Below are positions 47,239 through 56,044 of a stretch of DNA of 64,000 bases, one piece after another. The DNA comes from Carettochelys insculpta (lineage: Eukaryota; Chordata; Testudines; Carettochelyidae), in NCBI RefSeq assembly GCF_033958435.1, contig NC_134158.1:9240337-9304336 (forward strand), read 5' to 3'. How positions within the stretch are numbered: the stretch's first letter is position 1; every line of letters begins with the position of its first letter. The notes under the pieces are model-generated. The model was not told the DNA's origin and searched no databases. It saw only the letters and a list, made by a program, of their open reading frames with translations. A program made the position numbers and the translations under genes.

Positions 47239-47417
47239 CGGTTGCTTCAGACAGCGGAGTATAAACTGGAAGATCGCGGGGAGAAGGGAGAAACAAGACT
47301 CGTCCGCTTCTGCACGTGTATCCTTATGCAAGGGGGAACATTCTCTCGACTGCAACCCTTCAAAGGCGCAAATATAGGCGAGTCATCCTCACAGGGGAAA
47401 AGAGTCTTTTAAAAGCC
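47239..47417 (+). pseudogene. Histone-type promoter and decayed stem-loop without a gene
   Basis: GTGACTCGGTTGCTTCAGA matches the shared H1-like promoter element at 13 of 19 bases and is followed about 8 nt later by GAGTATAAACT, a good TATA box. Some 140 nt downstream comes AAAAGAGTCTTTTAAAAGCC followed by ACCCC (core 47402-47417), which resembles the histone stem-loop but has three broken pairs. No H1 coding remnant is seen between. Most likely an H1-like gene that lost its body; a short noncoding RNA is the alternative. Confidence 0.45.
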
Positions 47418-48067
47418 ACCCCAAAGCTTTCATGAAGACCATGAACACAAATGTGCGCTCTTTGACTTTTAGTCAACCCACCCGAAACAAGCCAACAAAA
47501 AATAACCACTCAAATCAGTTCCTTCAGTGTAACCCTTCTTGAAGGCGCTCCGTCTTGTTACGCGGTACTCGGTTTTACTGACTTCAGCTGAATTCTATTC
47601 CCCTGGTGTCCAACTAGCGAACTAGCCCCCTTATTCTGAAAAGAAAAGAAAATGTATTTTTTCCACAAACAGGAACAAAATTCTAGCTGTAAATTGCATC
47701 TGAAGATGAGGCATGACCAGTTCTGGCTTGCAGGACACATTCAAGCTATTCCACCAGCTGGCTGAAGACTCCAACCAGCAGATGCGCTAAATGAATGGAA
47801 AGTAACTTTAGAAAGATCGTCTGATCTTTTGATTTTAAAATATTGAATGCAACAATTTGAGTCTAATTTTTCAAGCCCACTCGAGTAGCCAGCGTATTGG
47901 ACACCGCAGCTCTGTTCCTTATCAACAGGATGATCCTGCTTTTGACTTTCTAGCCTCTGACTACAACTCCAAGACGCACCTACCTCTTCTTAGTCTGTGT
48001 AAAGGCAAACGAACAAAATGTAACACGAGAAGCAAGAGATTTACTCTTTCGACTGAAGCCCGGGGGT

Positions 48068-48083
48068 GGTTCTGAAAAGAACC
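48068..48083 (-). terminator. Histone 3'-end stem-loop of H1-like gene B
   Basis: On the minus strand GGTTCTTTTCAGAACC forms a perfect 6-bp stem with the TTTC loop typical of histone mRNAs, followed by ACCCCC. It differs from the commonest sequence only by a compensated base pair. It lies 34 nt past the stop codon. Confidence 0.85.
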
Positions 48084-48117
48084 GTTTTGTTCTGTTTTTC
48101 GCTGCTGCTCGGAGTTA

Positions 48118-48648
48118 TCACTCCATCAGAAAAGTGCCCTGAATAATGTCTTCCAAGATTTCCTTCCTTCGGGTAGCCACCGTTCCCCTGATTTTGCCCC
48201 GGCTCCTGCCGACGCTCTTGGCCTTGCCAGCAGCCGGATGGGTTTTCCCACTAGGGGCACTGGGTCCCGGAGCGTCTGTGCCTGTCTTCACTGAGTTCTT
48301 ACGCCTCTTGGCCGCGGCCGGCTTCTGCTTGGGTTTCAGGGCCCCGCTCCCCCGCTGGAGCCGGAAAGAGCCCGAGGCGCCGCTGCCGCTGACCCGAAGC
48401 AGGGCCGCTTTCCTCAGCAAATAGCGGAGCACGCTCTTAATGCGGCTCTTGTTCTTGCGCACGTCGTAGCCTTCGCTCGCCAACATCTTCTTGATGGCAG
48501 GGAAAGAGACGCCCCTGCCGGGGGCGCGCGCCGCCGCCCGGAGGATGAGCTGGCTGAGAGCTGGTCTGCGCCCTCCCTGGGCCGCGGGACTCTCCCGAGC
48601 GGCGCGGGAGGCTGCAGAAGCCGCCGGAAGACGAAGCGAGCCGGGCAT
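48118..48648 (-). CDS. Divergent linker histone H1-like protein B, 176 aa
   Basis: Intronless. The N-terminal 28 residues are Ala/Ser/Arg-rich. The globular domain spans residues 29-99: ALSQLILRAAA, SFPAIKKMLASEGYDVRKN, SRIKSVLRYLLRK, and the wing GSGASGSFRLQRG, which keeps the GSFxL signature. The C-terminal tail is Lys/Arg/Ala-rich but ends in an unusual acidic-hydrophobic segment, EILEDIIQGTFLME, not seen in ordinary H1 tails. The gene has a shared promoter element at 48755-48773 and its own stem-loop, so it is probably expressed from a replication-type histone promoter. Orthology to any named H1 variant is not clear. Confidence 0.87.
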   Translation of the reverse strand: MPGSLRLPAASAASRAARESPAAQGGRRPALSQLILRAAARAPGRGVSFPAIKKMLASEGYDVRKNKSRIKSVLRYLLRKAALLRVSGSGASGSFRLQRGSGALKPKQKPAAAKRRKNSVKTGTDAPGPSAPSGKTHPAAGKAKSVGRSRGKIRGTVATRRKEILEDIIQGTFLME

Positions 48649-48737
48649 GGCTCTGGGGCTGAACTCCCGCTATCGGCCCCCTAGACCCACACGTGCGGCC
48701 GCCGCCCTCGCACTGAGCCAGGCACCACGGGCGCGGA

Positions 48738-48773
48738 CCAGATAGAGAGCGGAGCCGGACGCAGCCGAATCAA
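48738..48773 (-). promoter_or_regulatory. Promoter of H1-like gene B
   Basis: The plus strand reads CCGGACGCAGCCGAATCAA at 48755-48773, identical over 19 bases to the reverse complement of 53802-53820 at gene C. A weak TATA-like CTCTATCT follows about 8 nt downstream on the minus strand. Confidence 0.7.
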
Positions 48774-48779
48774 CGCGCT

Positions 48780-49770
48780 TGAACTCCTGTCCCCTCCTCC
48801 CAGCCTGTGTTTCTTCTGACCCACTCTTGTAGCCCCCTGAAAAAGCCGAGCCCCGATTTGCACCAGCCTTTAGCCCTCCCCGCTCGAGGACGAGGGGTTT
48901 CTTTCCCGGCTGGAGTTACCCGGAGTATTAACCGGTTGCTGTCTGTTCTAGATCCCAAAACTGGGCTGCGTCCGCCCGTTTGGCTTCTAGGATCCTAAGA
49001 GAATTCGTGTTCGTTGCACAATTGAAACTACATTCCCTACAGCTGCCCCACCTAGATTAGAGCGGGACAGGCTGGCGTAGCGAGGCAGAGGCACAGAACA
49101 CAGCAATTAACCAATATTTGACCTATATTAATGTAATTAATTTATTAAAGAAACTGAACAAACACATCTGAACTCCCCCCTTGCTTGCACAGACCGTGGA
49201 ATAAAACTACTCTATTCCTATTGGATAAAACAAAAGGTCTGTCTTTCTATTGGTTTATTTTCTTGTACCGGTGGGGATTACACTTTAGCAATTTTTAAAT
49301 GATTGTCAAAGCCCTCAGAAAGTCTTTCATTATGTGTTAACTTTTTTTATGGTTGATGTTTTGATAATTTGTGCTTTTGTTTGAATAAAAGAAGGAGGAA
49401 GGACTGTTTCTATTCTTTGAGGCTGGTAACATGCTTGTCAGCCTTATGACACAATGATTGGTCACACGATTAGTAACTGAACCATAATCTATTGAATGTG
49501 TTCCCAATGGTTAACCCACCCAGGTCTCTACAGTAAACTACTTGGAAGAACATTTTTTTGGGTGGAGTTCGGTGGGGATTTTAATCGCTGGCAGAGTCAG
49601 TGGGGCCTGCTTTCACCTGACTCAAGACAGTTCCACCGCAATGGAGGTAATCTAGATTATATACTTCATTAATGAATGTCTCTGATCAAGGTTACTACTC
49701 CCTTCTTAATAATCCTCTCCAGTTTCTGTGAGCTGCAGCTACTTAGCTAAATAGCCCTGTCTAAAAACAT
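48780..49770. other. Spacer with paired CCAAT motifs
   Basis: Two inverted CCAAT boxes (CTATTGGATAAA near 49218 and CTATTGGTTTAT near 49247) and another ATTGG near 49457. No gene accompanies them. Confidence 0.35.
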
Positions 49771-49774
49771 ACAT

Positions 49775-49905
49775 AGATGATATAGTAGATTGGCATGGAG
49801 CTAGTTTACAGAAACTAAGCCACTCTGCACTGGACAGGGAAAGATGGAAGGAAACAGAGAGACGCTGGACTCCCATGTTGTGGCTGTTGATGATGATATA
49901 AATAT
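49775..49905 (+). mobile_element. Short LINE C-terminal fragment
   Basis: GATAGTAGATTGGCATGGAG..CACTGGACAGGGAAAGATGG matches the WCGA..region of the elements at 3.0-3.4 and 61.7-62.0 kb. Confidence 0.6.
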
Positions 49906-50960
49906 CCAAAGCAACGCCTGAATCAGTGACTTTCTCTCTTGCAGCTGTGAGGAAATGTTTTGGGTAGGAGAAAATCCAGTCTGTGATATTACTTCTTGCA
50001 AAACTGGAAGGGAAAGGAGGGAGAAAAGGCAACCTATTTTAAACTAGCATTCGGTCCTGTTAATTGGTAATAATATAACAGAAAAACTATCAGAATGACA
50101 AAAAATTAAGGGCTAAACTATAAAGAGCATGAACGGCACGTGGATATGCTCAGCGTCAGAATCGTCCCTAAAGGAGTGTGAAAAAACAGCTCTCTTTTCA
50201 GACAACTGGTCACTGCATTCAGCTCCACCTATTCGGTTAAATACTTTGTTTAGGTCAACTGTGAACCATGTCAGTCCCAAGCAGAGCCGAAAGAACGAGT
50301 TTCTCTCATTGGTTCATTTACAATCTTCATTCTCGTTGGTTCATAGGAGGTGGCATTCAGCTAGCCAATCAAGACGGGGAAAGAATCAAGTCCACAGCTC
50401 TAAAGGATAACTCGTAGCAAAGTTGTTATTTGGCCTGCAGCTGTGATTTTTTTGTGGCTGAGAGACATTCACCAGGGGTGAAGTGCCGATGAAAGAAAGC
50501 TAAATGCCTTTGTTCTTGGGTGGCGTTGGGAGGAAAAATACTGTTCAATCCAAATATGAGGTAGTGACAGAGAGGTGTAGGATATGGCATTTCCAGGTTA
50601 TGTTGTTTCATGTTTTGACAGCACAGTATGGCTTGGGAATCGGAGAAAACCCGGCAGAGGAAGGAGAGGATCGCTGTGGTGTTCAAAATAAACTAATGAG
50701 AAGATACACTGGCGGGATCTCAGAATGGCTTGTAGGAGCTGGAGGAAACCGTCAGATTGGAATGGTTACTGGGGTCTAGAGTTGGGGGAAAAGAGCTGTA
50801 TCTTCTGCTCTTTCGGTCTCCAGGGTGTTCTTCACAAATACAAACTCACGATTCGTTTAGGGCGCCTTAAGGACGCTAACAAGGGTAAGAGGCAAACGTT
50901 AGGTTCCGGTTATTTAAAGAAGTATCGCAGCAAAGCAGAAACCATTTATATGGTATTTCT
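49906..50960. other. Spacer with an orphan CCAAT cluster
   Basis: CATTGGTTCA (near 50310), CGTTGGTTCA (near 50335) and AGCCAATCAAG (near 50362) lie within 60 bp, as in histone promoters, but no histone frame is adjacent. Confidence 0.35.
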
Positions 50961-50964
50961 GTAG

Positions 50965-51115
50965 AAGAAAAAAGCAGTCCACTAGCACTTTAAAGACTAA
51001 TTAAATAATTTATTAGGTGGGCTTTCGTGGGACAGGCCCACTTCTTCAGAGCATAGCCATACCAGAGCAGACTCAATATTTAAGGCATTAGAAAACCAAA
51101 AACAGTAATCAAGGA
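50965..51115 (-). repeat. Single arm of the foldback family
   Basis: AAAAAAGCAGTCCACTAGCAC..GGGCTTTCGTGGGACAGG..CACTTCTTCAGAGCATAGCC equals the left arm of the 42.2-kb palindrome. Confidence 0.65.
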
Positions 51116-51875
51116 GGACAAATCAGAAGCAGACAAATCTATAGAAGAACAGTTGCACTGCATTCGTTTATCAGGATCTCCGAGGTAACACGTGTGCTTT
51201 ATTTTTGTGGCTGATCTATCTGGCCTCCGGGTCCTCAGGAGACAACGCATTTAGCCCAGCCCAATCAGCACTTAGCTTTCACTTCACAGGAGACCGATGA
51301 TGTCGCACATGACCAGTGCCAAAGGCAGTTATTCAAGTTCCTGGGGCTGAAGAGCATTAAAGCAACTTCTAAGTGCACCAGCTCGTGCGCAGGGGACAAG
51401 ACAACAAATATTTTGTTAACGATACACACAATTCAAAAGGCTACTTGTTTTCCACAGGAAGAACTGATATTTTTTCCATCACCCTTTGATGCTGTTAAGG
51501 GGGCACTTGATATTAATCTGTGGTTTATAAGAAATAAAATAATTTCCAATCATTTCAGTATCGGGAATTAGAAAATTGTCATTTTTTCATTAAATATTAA
51601 TATACAAGCATTTTAAAGTATTTTAAACGAGACCTTGGGTTTGAATATTATAAGCGTGCTTTCCCTGGTGATGTTTCTTTTGAATAGGGCTCAGAGTGAA
51701 ACTAACAGTACACAATGAACATACCCATGAAACCTTGCAGCTGAAATACATAATAAACACAGAACAACAATATTAAATTAACCCCAATGAGTTGAGAACC
51801 TAAATCGTACTGAGGTTCTGTAGGGAAGAGTGACATATCACACCCCAAGCTGCTATTCATGAGTAAATTTACTAA
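51116..51875. other. No gene seen
   Basis: AT-rich, unassigned. Confidence 0.35.
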
Positions 51876-51879
51876 GCAG

Positions 51880-52400
51880 GTATTAGAGAGGTCGCTGTGT
51901 TAGTCTGTAGCTTTGAGAACAAAAAAAAGTCTTGTGGCATCTTATAGACTGACAGATATTTTGGAGCATAAGCTTTGGTGGGGAAAGACCTGTTTCATCA
52001 GATGCATGAGGGGGGGGGGGCGGGTTCAGAGGGGTATTTAACGAGTGCGGTCCCAGTAAGAGGGAGGGCTAGAGCTGACAAGGTTTATTCTGCAAGGTGG
52101 AGATAGCCCAGTATCAACAGCACTTATCTAAAGAGGAAAAAGAAGACAGATCAGACACAGGGATGTGAGCCATTGTCAGGGTGTAATGCGGAGGTATCAA
52201 CACCCAAAACAGAGAAACTGTCTTTGTAAGCTTACAAAGCTCTGGCCCTCCCTCTTACTGGGACCCCACTCTTTAAATATCCCTCTGAAACCACACTCCC
52301 ACTCATGCATCTGATGAAGTGGGTCTTTGCCCATGAAAGCTTATGCTCCAAAATATCTGTTAGTCTATAAGGTGCCACAAGACTTTTTTGTTTACTAAGC
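51880..52400. mobile_element. Full-length foldback-family element with about 110-bp inverted arms
   Basis: Left arm GTTAGTCTGTAGC..AAGTCTTGTGGCATCTTATA..GGAGCATAAGCTTTGG; right arm GAAGTGGGTCTTTGCCCATG..CTTATGCTCCAAAATATCTG..AAGGTGCCACAAGACTTTTT. The arms flank a 300-bp noncoding centre. Confidence 0.7.
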
Positions 52401-53489
52401 AGGTTATTCATTATTCTGAAAGTTACCTACTAAAATACAGCAATGGGTTGAGATGCTGTAAATAAGGTTCATTTCATTTTTGTTAAAGCATTGTAATGCA
52501 CAATACAAACTTGTGATTCCCCATACAAGTTTTATAAGACGTTACAAAAAATTCACAATCTTGGGTCAAATCATGCACCTTGACTTTACTTTTATACCTG
52601 TTTTTCAGTCTTTGTTGAAAGCACACTTCAAATGGTGCAACACAGTTCAGTTTCTCTCGCGTTTCCAGGACTCATTCCTAACAGAAGGTTCTTCGTCCTC
52701 AGGTACTTCAGCCCAACAATCAAATCATTTAAAGGCAACGTTTCTATTCCACCTCCTGGAGCAGCTTATACAGCCTCCCCTTGGGAAAATACAGGCTCCC
52801 AATAAATAATACTTCACTTACTCAACTTCCTTTTTTCCCCAAACCAGCCTTGTATTGTTAACATGGTTTTCGTTATAACTCTAAATCTGGGCAATTCCTG
52901 CACCCTGATTGACCAATAGCTCATTTCCCCGGAGCGAAGGAGAATTCTAAATACACCAATCAGAGAGACGCCTCTCTCTCTCTCCCTCCGACCCCCCAAT
53001 CAGCCATTGAATATCTTCGTGAGTGATGCGTGCCAGATGCTTCAAAGACATGAACAAAACAAGGGAATGTTCTAGTGACCTACCATCCCTTGCTCCCTAG
53101 TCCCAATATCCGCCAGTCAGACTTAGGGACACCTGGAACATGAGGTTGGATCTCTGATCCTCTTGACTGATAAGTCACCTTCCTCATTTAAAAACAATTT
53201 CCTCGCCAGGCTTCAATATCATTCACGGAATACCTTCATAAGCCCATTTGTGTCCATTCATTCCCGTTCCTCCTTTGGTCAAAGGCAAGGTGGGGAAAAG
53301 TCAACATCCCTTTAGAAAAAGATAACTATATCAAATGCTGGTCCGGGCTGAGTGCAGATCTCTGGTGGGTTTTGAATTATTACTATTCATTTATCTTTCT
53401 TCCTTCTTCCCCCCTCCATGAAGCCAGAGGTGCTTCGTTCCTTAATTAGCAGCGCCGGGGAGGGAAACAGCTCAAAACAGCGGGGAGAG
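52401..53489. other. Spacer with a third CCAAT cluster
   Basis: GACCAATAGC, CACCAATCAG and CCCCAATCAG lie between about 52909 and 53000, all on the plus strand and about 45 bp apart. No gene follows directly; H1-like gene C starts 970 bp downstream with a SINE in between. Confidence 0.4.
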
Positions 53490-53708
53490 GCGAGGAATTC
53501 AGTGCTTCGAGCATTAGCCTACGACACTCAGGGTTATGAGCTCAATCCTTGAGGAGCCATTTAGGGATCTGGGGCAAAATAGGTTTAAAAAAAGGGCGGG
53601 GGGGGGAGATGGGTGCTTGGTCCTGCCAAGAAGGGCCGGTGACTGGACTCGCTGATCTCCCAAGGTCCCTTCCAGCTCTGTGCAATCCGTATCGCCATAT
53701 ATTATAGG
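53490..53708 (+). repeat. tRNA-derived SINE directly upstream of H1-like gene C
   Basis: GAATTCAGTGCTTCGAGCAT, GAGCTCAATCCTTGAGGAG and GTTTAAAAAAAG, then the tail CTGGACTCGCTGATCTCC..CTTCCAGCTCTGTGC. It ends about 95 bp before the promoter element of gene C. Confidence 0.75.
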
Positions 53709-53801
53709 AAGATGCCCTGGTGGGTATGACAGGAGGACTTGTGTCGTCTTAAGCACCTGGGGATCTCGGTGCGGCCGACGGAGGCGGGTGGAGGGGGGAG
53801 G

Positions 53802-53836
53802 TTGATTCGGCTGCGTCCGGCTGCAGGCTATATTAA
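53802..53836 (+). promoter_or_regulatory. Promoter of H1-like gene C
   Basis: Shared element TTGATTCGGCTGCGTCCGG (53802-53820) followed after 7-8 nt by CTATATTAA (53828-53836), a good TATA box. The start codon lies about 135 nt downstream. Confidence 0.75.
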
Positions 53837-53969
53837 CCGCGGGCAGCTGCTTTCGCCGTCAGTCGGCAGCGTGAGCGGTGGGAGGCGAGGGTGGGGTCCC
53901 CGGCAGGCGCCCCCCACTCCCAGCGGCGGTGCTGGCGGCGAGCGAAACAGCGCCCCCTTCCGCGCCCTT

Positions 53970-54509
53970 ATGGATCCGGAGCAACCGGCTGCTCCCACGC
54001 CAGCCCCGGCCCGCCAAAGGAAAAAGAGAAAGAAAAGGCCGCCCCGAAGGCAGTGCCCGGCTTTTGCCCAGCTCATCTTGTGGAGCGTGGACTTCTCCAA
54101 GAGCTGCGGGGGCTTCTCCCTGGGGGCCATCGAGAAGGAGCTGGCCGCGACAGGGGTCGACGTCCCGCGGAACAAAAGCCGCATCAAAGCGGCGCTGAAG
54201 AAGCTGGTCGCCAATAACATCCTCTACAAAGTACCCGGAGCGACGGGGGTTGGCGGCTTTTACAAGTCCTGCAAAGACCCAGCGGTCAGCAAAACGCAGC
54301 TCGCTCTGCAGCTGCCTGAGGCCAAGAAGCAGAAGAGGCGGGGAGCGAAAAAGCCGCCCGCCAAGCAGGAGGCTAAAAAGGTCAAAAAGAGAAGCAAAGG
54401 CAGGGGGATAAAAAAGGTCCCCGGGGCGAGGAGCAGCGCGGGGGAAGGCAAAGGAGCGACCAGACCTGCAGCTTCCTCTGCTCGTGCAGCCCCCCAGCGG
54501 AAATCGTAG
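53970..54509 (+). CDS. Highly divergent linker histone H1-like protein C, 179 aa
   Basis: Intronless. The first ATG in the frame is at 53970, after the TATA box; the open frame further upstream begins at TTG and runs through the promoter. Residues 15-27 are a dense Arg/Lys patch. The globular domain (29-101) has FAQLILWSVDF, FSLGAIEKELAATGVDV, NKSRIKAALKKLVANNILY and an altered wing, GATGVGGFYKS, in which the usual GSFxL motif is changed. The C-terminal tail is Lys/Arg-rich. It is the most diverged of the three H1-like proteins but has a promoter element identical to gene B and a canonical stem-loop, so it looks functional and fast evolving. Confidence 0.85.
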   Translation: MDPEQPAAPTPAPARQRKKRKKRPPRRQCPAFAQLILWSVDFSKSCGGFSLGAIEKELAATGVDVPRNKSRIKAALKKLVANNILYKVPGATGVGGFYKSCKDPAVSKTQLALQLPEAKKQKRRGAKKPPAKQEAKKVKKRSKGRGIKKVPGARSSAGEGKGATRPAASSARAAPQRKS

Positions 54510-54548
54510 CTGCTGTGTTAATGATTCGCCGCCAGGAACCAACAAAAC

Positions 54549-54564
54549 GGCTCTTTTAAGAGCC
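54549..54564 (+). terminator. Histone 3'-end stem-loop of H1-like gene C
   Basis: GGCTCTTTTAAGAGCC, perfect 6-bp stem and 4-nt loop, followed by AACCCA. It lies 40 nt after the stop codon. Confidence 0.9.
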
Positions 54565-54689
54565 AACCCAAACTTTCCAGAAGGGCTTTAAACACAGCGG
54601 TCGTTGGGGAGCGTGGGGCGGGGAACCAAATGCCGTACTCCTAAGGCGGGCCAACCTCCCTGACGTTGCAATGGGCGCTCTCGGAAAAC

Positions 54690-54815
54690 CAGATCCTAGA
54701 CGATCCGAAGAAGCGGGTCTGTCCCATGAAAACACCACCTAATTTTAATCTTTAAAGGGCTCCAGAACTGCTGTTTTATTACAATACAGACTAACACGGC
54801 GACCTCTGTTAATGA
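54690..54815 (+). repeat. Foldback-family arm
   Basis: CCGAAGAAGCGGGTCTGTCC..CTTTAAAGGGCTCCAGAAC..ACAGACTAACACGGCGACC, the right-arm sequence of the family. Confidence 0.6.
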
Positions 54816-55165
54816 ATTTTTCTGAAGCTTGCAAAGAAAACTGATGACTCCGGCCTCTTACGTGGATATGTTTGAATCCCAGCTAGAAAATTATTTTAGA
54901 AACAGTTAACCGCAGGGCTGGGGAATATTGCAGAGGAAGCGGTGTTTTCCAAGCAAGCCAGACCTACTAGTTTTATATTCTTCGATGTACCCTTGTTTTG
55001 AAAATCAAAACCCATTTTTACCACTTTTCCCTCCCCTTTTCTCTATTGATCAAACCTGAAAAAATAGGGAGGATTAACATTGGTTTTACAATCTCAATTG
55101 AGAAACCAAGAGAAATTTTCCTTACTCTACAAAAACGAGCAGCTCACTCTTTTCTAAGAGTAAAT
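54816..55165. other. No gene seen
   Basis: AT-rich spacer. Confidence 0.35.
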
Positions 55166-55169
55166 TGGT

Positions 55170-55185
55170 GGCCCTGAAAAGGACC
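55170..55185 (-). terminator. Histone 3'-end stem-loop of the H2B variant
   Basis: On the minus strand GGTCCTTTTCAGGGCC pairs as a 6-bp stem with one G-U wobble and a TTTC loop, preceded by AAA and followed by ACCA. It lies 55 nt past the stop codon. Confidence 0.8.
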
Positions 55186-55240
55186 TTTAGGGTCTAACTC
55201 TGTGGTAGGTTTCATCGCCTCACAGCCGCGGCACGCAGTT

Positions 55241-55606
55241 TTACTTAGAGCTTGTGTATTTAGTGACCACCTTCGCGCCTTCCGACGCAGCGTGCTTAGC
55301 CAACTCTCCGGGTAGTAGCAACCGCACGGCAGCCTGGATCTCTCGAGAAGTGATACTCGCTCTCTTGTTGTAAAGAGCCAAGCGCGAGGCCTCCACCGCA
55401 ATACGCTCGAAAAGATCGCTCACGAAGGAGTTCATAATGCTCATGGCCTTAGAAGAAATACCAGTATCGGGATGCACCTGCTTCAACACCTTGTATGCAT
55501 AAATTGAGTACGACTCTTTCCGACTCTTCTTGCGTTTTTTATCCACTTCTTTCACTCCCTCTTCTAACAACCTTTTCCCACCTTTCTTAGGCACATAAGC
55601 AGCCAT
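55241..55606 (-). CDS. Variant histone H2B, 121 aa
   Basis: Intronless. The start ATG at 55606 begins [17 protein letters not shown]; the frame upstream of it is 5' UTR. The histone fold is intact: [68 protein letters not shown] and the invariant VTKYTSSK end. It keeps the acidic-patch glutamates and the ubiquitinated lysine of the C-terminal helix. It differs from ordinary H2B at about a dozen core positions (for example KAMSIMN for KAMGIMN and ALYNKRAS for AHYNKRST), and its N-tail is short and contains acidic residues. H2B pairs with H2A in nucleosomes. It may be a germline H2B variant; assignment to a named class is not secure. It has AT-rich codon use, unlike the H1-like genes. Confidence 0.92.
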   Translation of the reverse strand: MAAYVPKKGGKRLLEEGVKEVDKKRKKSRKESYSIYAYKVLKQVHPDTGISSKAMSIMNSFVSDLFERIAVEASRLALYNKRASITSREIQAAVRLLLPGELAKHAASEGAKVVTKYTSSK

Positions 55607-55737
55607 CCTAACTCGCCTGTTGTCACTACACCGCAACAAAAATAAACTACTAAAAAAAGGGGAGATAGGGAAATCTTTTACTGATAGAGACTGAACAGCG
55701 ACCAGAATGGAAACCGCGATTCCTTCGCTTCGCTCCA

Positions 55738-55945
55738 CCCTTTTTAAACCCTTAAAGCAGTAGGGGTAGGCATCGCCCAGAGCACTCTTCCTTGCCTGCT
55801 ACACCCTATCACGCCCGCTCCTGCTGGGTCGCGCTTTAAAAAGCCCAGGCTTGTGTTTTCCTCCAATCAGAGCCGTCGAGTCCATGTCTTCCAATCAGCG
55901 CCTGGCTCTCCTCGGGAGCCAATCAGCGCCCACTCTTGCCTATAT
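55738..55945. promoter_or_regulatory. Divergent promoter between the H2B variant and the H3-like gene
   Basis: Three CCAAT boxes in the same orientation, each CCAATCAG (55864, 55892 and 55919 approximately). The plus side has a TATATAATG TATA box near 55939 for the H3-like gene. The minus side has GTTTAAAAAG (55738-55747) as the TATA box for H2B. Head-to-head arrangement with CCAAT boxes is typical of core histone gene pairs. Confidence 0.75.
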
Positions 55946-56044
55946 AATGCTCCGTTTGGGGCATGGAAGATCTAGTTTTTGGGTTTTTTTGCTGGTTTCT
56001 GTGAAGGGAGTATTAAGAGTTTGTGTTCTAGAGTATTTTTTTGT

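Noticed and set aside
53739..53969. N-terminal extension of H1-like protein C upstream of 53970
   Set aside because: The longer frame begins at TTG and runs through the TATA box and promoter element.
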